DNA of 39,267 bases, from positions 1 through 39,267 of the forward strand of contig NZ_CAIPNF010000145.1 of assembly GCF_903866365.1 (NCBI RefSeq), read 5' to 3'. Under the pieces are notes generated by a model, which had not been told where the DNA came from, did not search any database, and saw only the letters and a program-made list of their open reading frames with translations. Both the position numbers and the translations under genes were made by a program. This DNA comes from an uncultured Thiocystis sp. Its GTDB lineage: Bacteria; Pseudomonadota; Gammaproteobacteria; Chromatiales; Chromatiaceae. Positions 1 to 8,227 of this stretch are shown here, in pieces (the stretch's first letter is position 1; the number at the start of each line of letters is the position of its first letter).

Positions 1-3
1 CGA

Positions 4-119
4 CAGGGTGAGCGCGTATAATTTTTTCTGAAATCAATAAAATCAAACAGTTAAGATGCGAGCTTCACAATACATATGAACTGTAACTTATTGATTTATA
101 GGGGTACGCGCTCGCCCTG
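4..119. mobile_element. 116-bp MITE, copy 1 (ISAs1-type terminal repeats)
   Basis: This is a short non-coding element whose ends are inverted repeats: left cagggtgagcgcg, and right (reverse complement) cagggcgagcgcg. It is identical over all 116 bases to 35721-35836. Inner arms (aaatcaataa with ttattgattt, acagtt with aactgt) make most of it one long imperfect hairpin. The terminal repeats match those of the ISAs1-family element at 6390-7602, so that transposase family probably moves it. The ten bases to its right (120-129) are catcttgcga. The three bases visible on its left (1-3) are cga, as expected from a 10-bp target duplication cut by the window edge. Confidence 0.85.
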
Positions 120-248
120 CATCTTGCGACAGGAGGCACTAACCGACTACCCCCCTTCTTGTATAATATGAAAAATTACAGTGTAACAGGGGATGAGCTA
201 GAAACACTCTTGTCATTAAAGTTTCAGCGATTTGAAAAATCGCAAATA

Positions 249-356
249 CTATCTATTGAGAGTATAGCCACTGGCCGTTGCGTCCAAGCCAGCCAGTTCC
301 AGCACCAGCCCCGGCCAGTCTTGAAACAGGCGGTAAAACAGGCTGTCGGTCGGCAT
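249..356 (-). pseudogene. N-terminal remnant of a DUF2887 (Rpn-like nuclease) gene
   Basis: A 35-codon reading frame starts 17 bases after the prlC stop. It opens with MPTDSLFYRLFQDWPG, which resembles the N-terminus of DUF2887 proteins, relatives of the Rpn/PD-(D/E)XK transposase-like nucleases. Those proteins normally run about 200-300 residues. Here the match stops after about 32 residues, near GYTL, just before the catalytic part would begin, and the DNA turns AT-rich. I read it as a gene cut off by a rearrangement on the side of the MITE at 4-119. The family call rests on a short N-terminal resemblance, so it is moderately sure. No function should remain. Confidence 0.5.
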
Positions 357-373
357 GCTCGGGTACCGGCCGC

Positions 374-2407
374 TCAGGCCGCGATCCCCGAATGCCGCAA
401 TAGCGCATCGGTATTTGGCTCGCGTCCGCGAAAGTTGACATAGAGCACCATGGCATCCTCCGAACCGCCCTTTTCCAGGATGTTCTCGCGGAAGGAACGC
501 CCGGTCTCGGGATCGAACACGCCCTTTTCCTCGAACAGCGAGAAGGCGTCCGCCGACAGCACCTCGGCCCATTTATAGCTGTAATAGCCGGCCGCGTAAC
601 CGCCCGCGAAGATGTGCGAAAAGCCGTGTGCGAAGCGGTTGAAGGCGGGCGGACGGATGACGGCGACCTGCTCGCGCACCTGCTCGACGATCTCGGCAAT
701 GCGTCCGCCCTGGGCGGGGTCGTATTCCAGATGAACGCGGAAGTCAAACAGCGCGAACTCCAACTGACGCACCATCTGCATGGCCGACTGGAAATTTTTC
801 GCGGCGATCATGCGCCCGTAGAGATCCTCCGGGAGCGGCTCGCCGGTCTCCCAATGGGCGGCGAACAGGTCGAGCGACGCGCGCTCCCAGCACCAGTTTT
901 CCAGGAACTGACTCGGCAGTTCCACCGCGTCCCAGGGAACCCCATTGATCCCGGCGACGCCCGGATAATCGACCTTGGTCAGCAGATGATGCAGCCCGTG
1001 GCCGAACTCATGGAAGAGCGTCGTGACCTCTTGATGAGTCAGCAGCGAAGGCTGATCCCCGACCGGCGGCGTAAAGTTGCAGACCAGATAGGCCACGGGA
1101 ATCTGATCGCAACGGGTGCTGTGCAGGCGGTTGGTGCAGACATCCATCCAGGCGCCGCCGCGTTTGTTCTGACGCGCAAAGGGGTCGAGATAGAACTGAC
1201 CGCGCAGCGCGCCGGATGCGCCGTCGCGAATCTCGAAGAAACGCACGTCGGAGTGATAGGTCTCGAAGCCCTCGACCTCCTGGAGGTTCACCCCGAACAG
1301 GCGCTCGATGACACCGAATAACCCGGTCAACACCCGCGAGATCGGGAAGTAGGGACGTAACTCTTCCTGACTGATCTGGTAGCGGTGGACGCGCAGTTTC
1401 TCCGCGTAATACCCGACATCCCAGGGTTCCAGGCCCGCGACGCCATGCTCCGCGCGAGCGAATGACTCCAGTTCGGCCAGTTCACGACGCGCCTGATCCA
1501 CCGAGCGTTCGGCCAGATCGTTGAGGAAGGCGAGCACGTCCTCGGGCGAGCGCGCCATCTTGGTCGCCAGCGAGCGTTCGGCGTAATTGGCGAAACCAAG
1601 GAGTTGCGCGACCTCGTGACGTAGCGCCAGGATGCGCTCCAGATTCTCGCTATTGTCCCACTGACCGGCGTGCGGTCCCTGATCCGAGGCGCGGGTGCTG
1701 AACGCCTGATACATCTCGAAGCGGAAATCGCGATCGTCCGCGTAGGTCATGACCGGGATGTAATACGGCATGTCGAGCGAGAACAGCCAGCCATCCTTAT
1801 TCTGCTGCTGGGCGTTCTGGCGGGCGAGCCCCCGCGCCGAGTCGGGCAGGCCCGACAGCAGCGCCGGATCCTCGATCAGTTTGCTCCAGGCGTTGGTGGC
1901 ATCGAGCACGTTCTCGGAAAACTTGCTGGTGAGCTGCGACATCTCCTGACTGATGGCCTTGTAGCGCGCCTTTTTGTCCGTGGGCAGATCGACGCCCGAG
2001 AGATGGAAGTCGCGCAAGGCATTGTCCAGTAGCTTGCGTTGGGCCGGGTCCAGATGTTCCTGCGCCGCAACCGCCTGATAGGCTTTGAACAGATCCTCGT
2101 TCTGGCCGACCTCGGTGCCATAGTCGCTGAGTTTGGGCAGGCAGGCGTTATAGGCCGCGCGCAGTTCGTCGCTGTTGAGCACGCCGTTGAGATGACCGAC
2201 CGGCGACCAGGTGCGGTTCAGGAGGTCGTCCGCTTCATCCAACGGTTCGACGAAATTCTCCCAGGTCGGCACCGCGACCTCACGGGTCAAACGCGCGATC
2301 TGCTCCCGGCAGGCGGCCAGCCGCGCATCGACGGCGGGTTCGACATGCTCGGGGCGAATGTGCGAAAAGGCCGGGAGGCCGGGTTGATCGATCAGTGGAT
2401 TTGACAT
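374..2407 (-). CDS. prlC: Oligopeptidase A (M3 family zinc metallopeptidase)
   Basis: This is a cytoplasmic zinc endopeptidase that degrades short peptides, including cleaved signal peptides, in the later steps of protein turnover. The 677-residue product matches E. coli PrlC in length and along its whole course, from MSNPLIDQPGLPAF to the ending GREPNTDALLRHSGIAA. The zinc site HEFGH lies near residue 465, where M3 peptidases have HExxH. An upstream in-frame ATG at 2479 would add 24 residues, but the family N-terminus (MxNPLL-type) starts at 2407, so I chose that one. The CNP1-like gene lies 103 bases upstream on the same strand and could share a transcript. Confidence 0.95.
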   Translation of the reverse strand: MSNPLIDQPGLPAFSHIRPEHVEPAVDARLAACREQIARLTREVAVPTWENFVEPLDEADDLLNRTWSPVGHLNGVLNSDELRAAYNACLPKLSDYGTEVGQNEDLFKAYQAVAAQEHLDPAQRKLLDNALRDFHLSGVDLPTDKKARYKAISQEMSQLTSKFSENVLDATNAWSKLIEDPALLSGLPDSARGLARQNAQQQNKDGWLFSLDMPYYIPVMTYADDRDFRFEMYQAFSTRASDQGPHAGQWDNSENLERILALRHEVAQLLGFANYAERSLATKMARSPEDVLAFLNDLAERSVDQARRELAELESFARAEHGVAGLEPWDVGYYAEKLRVHRYQISQEELRPYFPISRVLTGLFGVIERLFGVNLQEVEGFETYHSDVRFFEIRDGASGALRGQFYLDPFARQNKRGGAWMDVCTNRLHSTRCDQIPVAYLVCNFTPPVGDQPSLLTHQEVTTLFHEFGHGLHHLLTKVDYPGVAGINGVPWDAVELPSQFLENWCWERASLDLFAAHWETGEPLPEDLYGRMIAAKNFQSAMQMVRQLEFALFDFRVHLEYDPAQGGRIAEIVEQVREQVAVIRPPAFNRFAHGFSHIFAGGYAAGYYSYKWAEVLSADAFSLFEEKGVFDPETGRSFRENILEKGGSEDAMVLYVNFRGREPNTDALLRHSGIAA

Positions 2408-2510
2408 GGGCTCATCATCGGTGGTCAGTGGATTGGGTTGAAGTGCGGCTCGCCGCCAATCAAAAGAGTGCGGGATCATCGGTCGATCTTCAACCGGGGA
2501 TCGTGCGCGG

Positions 2511-3068
2511 TCAGTCGGCCTGGAAACCGGAAAGTTCTCGCGATGCGGTGTGGCCGGTCAGCGAGCGGATCATGTCTTTCTTGATGCGTGGCTTGAACCC
2601 GCGCGGCACGCAGAAATGAAAGCCCCAGAGTTCGTGGCGATAGCGTTCGGCGATGGGTTGCCAGTCGGCGCCTTCCAGAGGGCTGAATTGCCCCCCCGAG
2701 CCATAGGCGAAAACCTTGTATTGCCCATTGGGCGTGCAGCGGATTCCTTCATAGGAGAGATTGCGTCCCCCGTTCCGACTTTCGGCGACCAGGGTGTAAC
2801 GCACCACCTGATCGGCGCCCACGCCAAGGTGCCTGCCGTCGATGAAATAACGGAAGGCGGACGACGGACCGTCAGGCTCGAATTCGATCAGGTCCGCATC
2901 CTGGGGCCAGGGCGGCAACGGCGTCGTCGCTTCCCGCCAGGCCTTGCCTGGCTCCAGATAGGCCGGCCCGGGCGGCTCCGGGTCAAGGGCAAAGTTGTTC
3001 TCGCCCGCCGAGGTCGGGGTGGCCAGAATCAGTAGCAGACAGATCGGTGCAACGGTCGGGTGTTTCAT
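2511..3068 (-). CDS. CNP1-like exported protein
   Basis: The 185-residue product begins with a typical signal peptide (MKHPTVAPICLLLILATPTSAG), so it should be exported to the periplasm. The rest resembles the CNP1-like family of proteobacteria: a proline-rich lead, an FEPDGPSSAFRYFIDG segment, a YTLVAESRNGGRNLSYEGIRC segment, and a C-terminal stretch containing the WGFHFCVPRG block. No enzymatic role is established for the family. Two cysteines, in GIRCTP and HFCVP, might form a disulfide in the periplasm; this is inference. The gene precedes prlC on the same strand. The family call is fairly secure but the function is unknown. Confidence 0.72.
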   Translation of the reverse strand: MKHPTVAPICLLLILATPTSAGENNFALDPEPPGPAYLEPGKAWREATTPLPPWPQDADLIEFEPDGPSSAFRYFIDGRHLGVGADQVVRYTLVAESRNGGRNLSYEGIRCTPNGQYKVFAYGSGGQFSPLEGADWQPIAERYRHELWGFHFCVPRGFKPRIKKDMIRSLTGHTASRELSGFQAD

Positions 3069-3178
3069 GGCGATCAGCGCGGACAGAGATTCGGTTGGTC
3101 GATCCTACTGTGATTGCCGCGACATTTCATGCCAGAAATCCTTTACGGCAGGCGAGTGCTTCATCGGATGACGCTCTC

Positions 3179-3863
3179 TCAGGCCCGCACCACCTGAATG
3201 CCGCGTCCCGCCGGACTGAGCATCTCGTGACTGCTGGTGCGCGCCTCGATCGACGGCTGTCCGGCGCGGCGGTCGAAGATCACCAGCCAGCCACGGTCCA
3301 GGCCAAGCCCGGCCAGATAGTCGTCGAGGTGCGTCAGCCCCTCGGTCAGCGGATCGGGGCGCCCGTCGCGCCACACCTTCAACTCCAGTCCCAGCGTGAC
3401 GGCGCCGTAGTGCAAACAGAGATCCATGCGTCCCCGACCAATGGCGTATTCGCGCTCCAGCCGCCCGCCGCCGTTGACCACCCGATGCAGAAAGGCCATC
3501 AGCACCAGATGCGGAGCGATTTCGTGGTAGGGCGCGCTGGCGAGCAGCGGCTCGCCGTGCTGGCGCCAGAAGGCGAGAAAGGCGTCGAGCAGTCGGTCGG
3601 GGTTCAGGCTGCCGTCGGGGTTGAGCCAGGTCGGGGCGATCTGGGGCAGCGAATCCCGCGGACCGCTGGCCAGGGCACGCGGCAAGACCTCCCGATAGAT
3701 CGGATTGGCGATCACGAGTCCGCCCGCGCCGTCGCGACGCAGCAGACCCAGATCGACCAGATACTCCCGATCTTCCTCGAACGCCTCGCCCAGGGCGGTC
3801 CCCGCCAGCATCGGCTCGACGATCCGGCGCACGCGCGGCTCGCGCAGCTTGTGGGCAAGTTGA
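3179..3863 (-). pseudogene. C-terminal half of an AAA-like ATPase/PD-(D/E)XK gene
   Basis: The reading frame encodes about 228 residues closely similar to the C-terminal part of the intact protein at 13243-14817, starting at QLAHKLREPRVRRIVEP and continuing to the end (both finish in VRA). The conserved nuclease-like core (GRMDLCL, then LELKVW) is present. The ATPase half with the Walker motifs is missing: at about 3863 the sequence switches to the C-terminal coding region of a transposase. An internal ATG at 3832 could start a 217-residue product, but no ribosome site is obvious. It is probably a relic of a second gene copy destroyed by a transposon or deletion. Confidence 0.75.
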
Positions 3864-5030
3864 GGTGCGGCGTGACGGCAGTTGACGCCGCACCGCCTGG
3901 TAGCCGGGATGAAGTCGGTCGAGCACAGGATGGACGAGGAACGCCAACCGGATCAGGCTCGCGAACAGGGTGGCCAGATGCTGTTGGCCATGACCATCGT
4001 TGTGTTCGAAAGGATATCCCTTGGTCTTGAGCGGATTGTTGTTTTCGTTCTCGATTTTCCAGCGACGGCGCCCGCTCGCCACCAGGGCGATGACGTTGTC
4101 GGCGTTGATCGGCTCGGAACTCGCCCACGCGTTGCGGTCGAGCACCTGGCCCTCGGCATCGGTGGCGGTGAGTTCGCACCCGCCGACCAGCCAGGCGTCT
4201 TCCCCGTCGCGCCGCGGTAAGTCATTGAGCCACCGATACGTCTCGGTCAGGCGCTGGGTGCCCGTCCAGCGGGTCTTCACCAAGGTGCACACCTCGCCGC
4301 CGCGCGCGAAGTCCGCCACCCATTCGTACAGAAGCGGATGTGACGGCGGCAGGCAGACGAATAAGAACGCACCGCCCTGCGCGAGCACCTGCTGGCAAAA
4401 CGGCTGATGGCAAGACTGATCGTCACCCAACAGGGTCGTGCGCCACGGCGCGATCCGTGCCCCCACGGCCGGAGCCAGCGGGTGGCGGCCGTGAGTTCGC
4501 CATCTTGCTTCGCGTGCCCGTCCTGGGGACAGAACTGGGTCTGGCCGTTGCTGAGCGTGCGCGTGGAACACGGCGCACAGTGGACCGCGCGCGAGCCGTG
4601 GTATTCGGTGCCATCCAGGGCGATCAAGCGGCGTCCATCGGCTTGGCGATGGGTGTCCAAGGTACGCTGCTGGTGCAAGGCGTCGACCGCGTCGAGGAAC
4701 GCCGGGGCCAGACACTCGGGGGAGATCGGATCGAGCAGGTTGCCGATCTGCTGGGTGCTCGGAATCGGATGCCCGCCAAACAGCGAACGGGCCTGGTTGC
4801 GTCCGCGCTCTTTACTGCATGCGCCGCTGATCGTCCAAGAACGAAGGACGCTGCATGAAGAACGCCGAAAAGGCACTCGGAGCGGCGTCACCGATCGCAT
4901 AGCGCTGGTGGTTGCCGCCCTTGCGATGGTCTGGCAGATCGAACAACGCCTCGCGAAGGCCGGCCACCAGGCCCGTCACCGAAAAGAGGCTGGGCGTGGG
5001 AGCCACGGGGGTAACGGGCTTCAGGACCAT
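3864..5030 (-). pseudogene. Broken DDE transposase (IS4-like/unclassified family)
   Basis: A transposase can be read only by joining three frames. Residues similar to LPDHRKGGNHQRYAIGDAA...MQRPSFLDDQRRMQ lie at 5030-4812. Then LFGGHPIPSTQQIGNLLDP, LIALDGTEYHGS and SNGQTQFCPQDGHAKQD follow in a second frame (about 4850-4450). TLLGDDQSCHQPFC, LLYEWVADF, RWKIENENNN and FEHNDGHGQQHLA are in a third (about 4450-3880). This order is typical of a widespread DDE transposase group with ENENNN and EHNxGHG motifs. Two frameshifts (near 4810-4850 and 4440-4460) and a lost C-terminus at 3864 make it non-functional. I could not find its terminal repeats. The remaining stretch 5031-5240 shows no convincing gene. 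Confidence 0.72.
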
Positions 5031-5240
5031 CGGAGTCTCCAGTCGACTCGCAAAGAATCCTTCCGAGCATCATGGTCTTAAATTTAGAACTGCTGCAGGT
5101 TTTCAGGGAGGTAGGACTGGCCTTTTTGGCCATCACAGTGAGGTTCACTCTTCGCAACTCGTGGTGTGATACTCGGTGGTCTTGGCGCCCTCTGGGCGGT
5201 TAACGCGATCCTGGCCGCGCGCTCGGTGTCGGCCTGGCGA

Positions 5241-6294
5241 TTAGCCCTTGGCGAGCGCCCCGAGCGTCGCATCGTAGGGCTGACCGGTGCGTATCACGGC
5301 GTAGGCCATGCGCGCAATCTTGTTGGCCATCGCCATACGACGGCGACGTTGGTCGGACGGCGGTTTTTGAGCGCACTGGCCCAGCGGCTGGTGGCGTCCT
5401 CCTTGCGCTCGACCCAGCGCAGGACGGCGCGTGCCCCATGGATGATCAGTTGGCGCAGATAGACGTCACCGCGCTTGCTGATCCCGAGCAGGCGCTCGCG
5501 CCCGCCGGTGGAATGCTCGCGGGACCAGCCCAAGCCAGGCCGCCAGGGCGCGCCCGTTGCGAAACAGGCCGACGTCCTCGCCGACGGCGGCCATCAGGGC
5601 GGTGGCGATCAGGGCACCGATGCCAGGAATCGTCATCAGCCGTTGGGCGGTCTCGTCGCTTTGGGCGATGACCTGAATTTGGGTGTCGAAATGCGCGGCC
5701 TGCGCATCGAGGTGGCGCAGTTCCTCGAGCAGGCGAGTCAACTCGCGCGAAAGCGCTCGCTCAAGCCATTCTCGGCGTCTTCGAGGATCTCGGGCAGGCA
5801 CCGCATCAGCGCCGCGCGCCCCTGGGGGATCTCGATGCCGTACTCCAGCAGCAGACCGCGCACCTGGTTGACCTGGGCGGTGCGCCGTTCGACCGCGAGG
5901 CTGCGCATCCGATGGATCGCCTGGATGTCCTGCTGCTCGACCGTCTTGACGGCCACAAAGCGCCTATTGGGCCGCTGCACTGCCTCGCAGATCGCCTCGG
6001 CATCGACCGCGTCGTTTTTGTTGGACTTCACGAAGGGTTTGACGAACGGCGGGGCGATCAGCCGCACCTCATGACCAAAGTCGCGAAACACCCGCGCCCA
6101 ATGGTGCGCGCTGCCGTACGCCTCCATCGCCACCAGGCAGGGCGGCTGATTCACCATGAAGGCGCTCAACTTCCGCGCGTCACCTTCTTGCTGAGCACTT
6201 GTCGGCCCTGCGCGTCCACGCCGTACACATGCACACTGTTCTTGGCCAAGTCGATGCCGATCGTGACAACAGGCTCTTTGCTACACTTTGCCAT
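5241..6294 (-). pseudogene. Broken IS110-family transposase
   Basis: Read across frames, this is an IS110-type DEDD transposase of about 350 residues. It begins MAKCSKEPVVTIGIDLAKNS at 6294. It continues in another frame with LVAMEAYGSAHHWAR, LIAPPFVKPFVKSNKNDAVD and AICEAVQRPNRRFVAVK. Then come LMTIPGIGALIATALMAAVGE and AAWLGLVP, and then GGRERLLGISKRGDVYLRQLLI-like sequence. At least three or four frame changes (near 6172, 5760, 5530 and 5340) interrupt it, so no active enzyme can be made. IS110 elements lack ordinary terminal repeats and I cannot define the element's ends. It lies between two other transposase relics in an insertion hotspot. Confidence 0.8.
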
Positions 6295-6389
6295 TGGTCT
6301 GCTCCGCTACCTCGGTTGACGATGCTTCAAAGTACATTGCTCATTGTGCCCGCTCAGGGCTCGTTGGAGGAGCGGGGCGGACCATCCCA

Positions 6390-7602
6390 CAGGGCGAGCG
6401 CGCTTAAAAATCCCGTTTTTCGGGTAGTTGACGGATGATCGCGAGAAACGACTGTCGGAGTTTCTCATGTCAGCCAGCCTTCTTGAGCATTTTGCGTCCC
6501 TTGGAAGATCCCCGGATCGAGCGTCACAAGTGTCATGCTCTCGCCGATCTTGTGCTGTTGACGATTTGCGCGGTCGTCAGCGGGGCGAACGGCTGGGAGG
6601 CGATCGAGGATTTCGGACGCGACAAGCTGGATGGGTTGCGTCAGTTTGCGCCGTTTGACAATGGCGTGCCTTCCCATGACGGCATGGCGAACGTGATCGC
6701 ACGTCTCTCCCCAAAGGGATTTCAGGCGTGTTTGTTGCGTTGGACCCAGTCGATCGCCGAGATCACGGACGGGGAGGTGATCGCCGTCGACGGGAAGACG
6801 GCACGCGGTTCGCGCGACCGCCGGCGGGGGCGTTCGCCGTTGCACAGGGTCAGCGCTTGGGCCTGTGCCAACCGCCTCGTGTTGGGCCAGGAGGCGACGA
6901 GCGAGAAGTCCAATGAAATCACGGCCATCCCCAAGTTGTTGGAACGGCTGGAGTTGAAGGGATGTTTAGTGACCATTGACGCCATGGGCTGCCAAACCGC
7001 GATCGCCGCCCAGATCGTTGCTCAAGGCGCTGACGACGTGCTGGGACTGAAGGGCAACCAAAGTGCCCTGCAGGAAGCGGTTGAGGATGATTGGACGGTC
7101 GCACAACAGGCTGATTTTGCTCACGTCCAGGCTGACTTCATCGAAGAGTTGGACAAAGATCATGGTCGGATGGAAGTGCGCCACGACTGGATCACCGAGG
7201 ATCTGCGGACACTGCCCAACATCGACCGTTGGGCCGGCCTGCGCCGCATCGGGATGGTCGAACGCACCTGTGTCAGCGGCGGCAAGGAAAGTATCGAGCG
7301 CCGGTACTTCATCAACTCCATTGCACCCGATGCCGCCCGTTTCGCCCACGCCGTGCGCGAGCACTGGGGCGTGGAAAACCGCCTGCCCTGGCGCCTGGAC
7401 GTGATCTTCGGTGACGATGCGAGCCGCATCCGCAAGGGCCAGGCCCCCGCCATCCTGACCTCGGTGCGCCACCTGAGCATGAACCTGTTCGAACAGGAGG
7501 GGTCGGCGATCCGCTTGGCCAAGAAGCGCCGCAAGGCCGCGTGGAACGACGACGATCGCGCCAAGGTGGTGTTCGGCTGAGGATTTAAACGCGCTCGCCC
7601 TA
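6390..7602 (+). mobile_element. ISAs1-family insertion sequence
   Basis: An element of about 1.2 kb is bounded by inverted repeats: left cagggcgagcgcg at 6390, and right (reverse complement) tagggcgagcgcg ending at 7602, with similarity continuing a few bases inward. It carries one transposase gene. Length, ends and protein fit the ISAs1 family, which usually duplicates 8-10 bp of target. No duplication is seen here: the left flank is gaccatccca and the right flank gtcggtacgt. One flank has therefore probably been rearranged since insertion. The ends match the 116-bp MITEs at 4-119 and 35721-35836. Confidence 0.85.
6435..7580 (+). CDS. ISAs1-family transposase, N-terminus frameshifted
   Basis: This 381-residue reading frame encodes a DDE transposase of the ISAs1 type. 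EDPRIERHKCHALADLVLL and GANGWEAIEDFG are in the N-terminal domain. IAVDGKTARGS holds the first catalytic Asp, and LVTIDAMGCQ, VLGLKGNQ and HWGVENRLPWRLDV the later catalytic blocks. The expected family start, MSASLLEHFASL, is encoded from ATG 6467 in a different frame and joins the main frame only if one g of the gg at 6503-6504 is dropped. The current frame from 6435 therefore replaces the first 12 or so residues with unrelated sequence. The catalytic part is intact, so activity is uncertain; slippage at this site cannot be excluded. Confidence 0.8.
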   Translation: MIARNDCRSFSCQPAFLSILRPLEDPRIERHKCHALADLVLLTICAVVSGANGWEAIEDFGRDKLDGLRQFAPFDNGVPSHDGMANVIARLSPKGFQACLLRWTQSIAEITDGEVIAVDGKTARGSRDRRRGRSPLHRVSAWACANRLVLGQEATSEKSNEITAIPKLLERLELKGCLVTIDAMGCQTAIAAQIVAQGADDVLGLKGNQSALQEAVEDDWTVAQQADFAHVQADFIEELDKDHGRMEVRHDWITEDLRTLPNIDRWAGLRRIGMVERTCVSGGKESIERRYFINSIAPDAARFAHAVREHWGVENRLPWRLDVIFGDDASRIRKGQAPAILTSVRHLSMNLFEQEGSAIRLAKKRRKAAWNDDDRAKVVFG

Positions 7603-7754
7603 GTCGGTACGTGATGTGGCTCGCTTGATCGTGTTATGCCATGATCTTGATTCCGTTCGAGAACCAAGAACGAAACGCTCTTTGACAAGTTCAGGTCTGC
7701 GGTTGTCAGCACGAGTTGCTGACGTAAAACTTGAAACGCACTGAAGAGTTTTGC

Positions 7755-7778
7755 GCTCGTGAACGCCCGTTCACGAGC
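7755..7778. repeat. 11-bp perfect hairpin in the 7603-7800 spacer
   Basis: gctcgtgaacg and cgttcacgagc pair perfectly around a 2-base loop. No run of T follows on either strand, so it is not a classical terminator. The surrounding non-coding DNA (7603-7800), between the ISAs1 element and the next MITE, shows no gene I can support. Confidence 0.5.
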
Positions 7779-7800
7779 TTTGGGAGATACCCCCTCGCCT

Positions 7801-7934
7801 CACCGCCATTAAGTTAAGGATTTTCCGTTCGCCCTGAGCTTGTCGAAGGGTGGACGGAAAATCCTAAGCCTCTGAGCGTAAAGCCGTTCATGGTTCGACC
7901 AGCTCACCACGAACGGCTTAACTTAATGGCAGTG
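7801..7934. mobile_element. 134-bp MITE with two REP-like hairpins (IS4-type ends?)
   Basis: The ends are near-perfect 18-bp inverted repeats (left cacCgccattaagttaag; right, reverse complement, cacTgccattaagttaag). They are flanked by an exact 12-bp direct repeat, accccctcgcct, at 7789-7800 and 7935-7946. Inside are two stem-loops: ggattttccgt/acggaaaatcc, and agccgttc/gaacggct around a tcgaccagctcaccac-type core. The core resembles dispersed repeats of the type ctgagcttgtcgaaggg seen in many proteobacteria. The ends and the long target duplication recall the IS4 group, which would make this a non-autonomous derivative. The family link is from memory and only moderately sure. Confidence 0.7.
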
Positions 7935-7946
7935 ACCCCCTCGCCT

Positions 7947-8130
7947 GGAAACAGGCGTGCATGTGTTTCCAATCCTCATCGTCCTGTTTAAGCAAGAGTA
8001 AACAGATGAACTCCTCACCCCCGTAGCGGCAGATAATATTGGACGCGCGCAACGCTTGGCTCAGCGCGACGGCAATCCGCTTCAAGGCATCGTCGCCGGC
8101 CAGATGGCCAAAGCGCTTTCGGGCAAACAT
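7947..8130 (-). pseudogene. Fragment of a GGDEF (diguanylate cyclase) domain
   Basis: The minus strand encodes RFGHLAGDDALKRIAVALSQ and then IICRYGGEEFICLLL, the middle of a GGDEF domain including the GGEEF signature. Only about 55-60 residues are recognisable. The part before RFGH is unrelated, and the reading frame is cut on the other side by the MITE and its target repeat. Rejoining across the MITE does not restore a recognisable domain end (a stop follows soon after), so the gene was probably already truncated when the MITE arrived. It is a relic without expected activity. Confidence 0.7.
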
Positions 8131-8227
8131 CATCCCTGCGTCGAACGCTGGAACTGAACGCCAAACTCTGGCCTGGCGACCGAAGCGCCGAGTGCAATCC
8201 GGCGATCCCAGGGGAAACCGGCTCCCA

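Noticed and set aside
159-443. Plus-strand ORF beginning MYNMKNYSVTGDELE
   Set aside because: The first third looks protein-like, but the rest is the antisense of the DUF2887 remnant and prlC, so at most it is a chimera at a junction.
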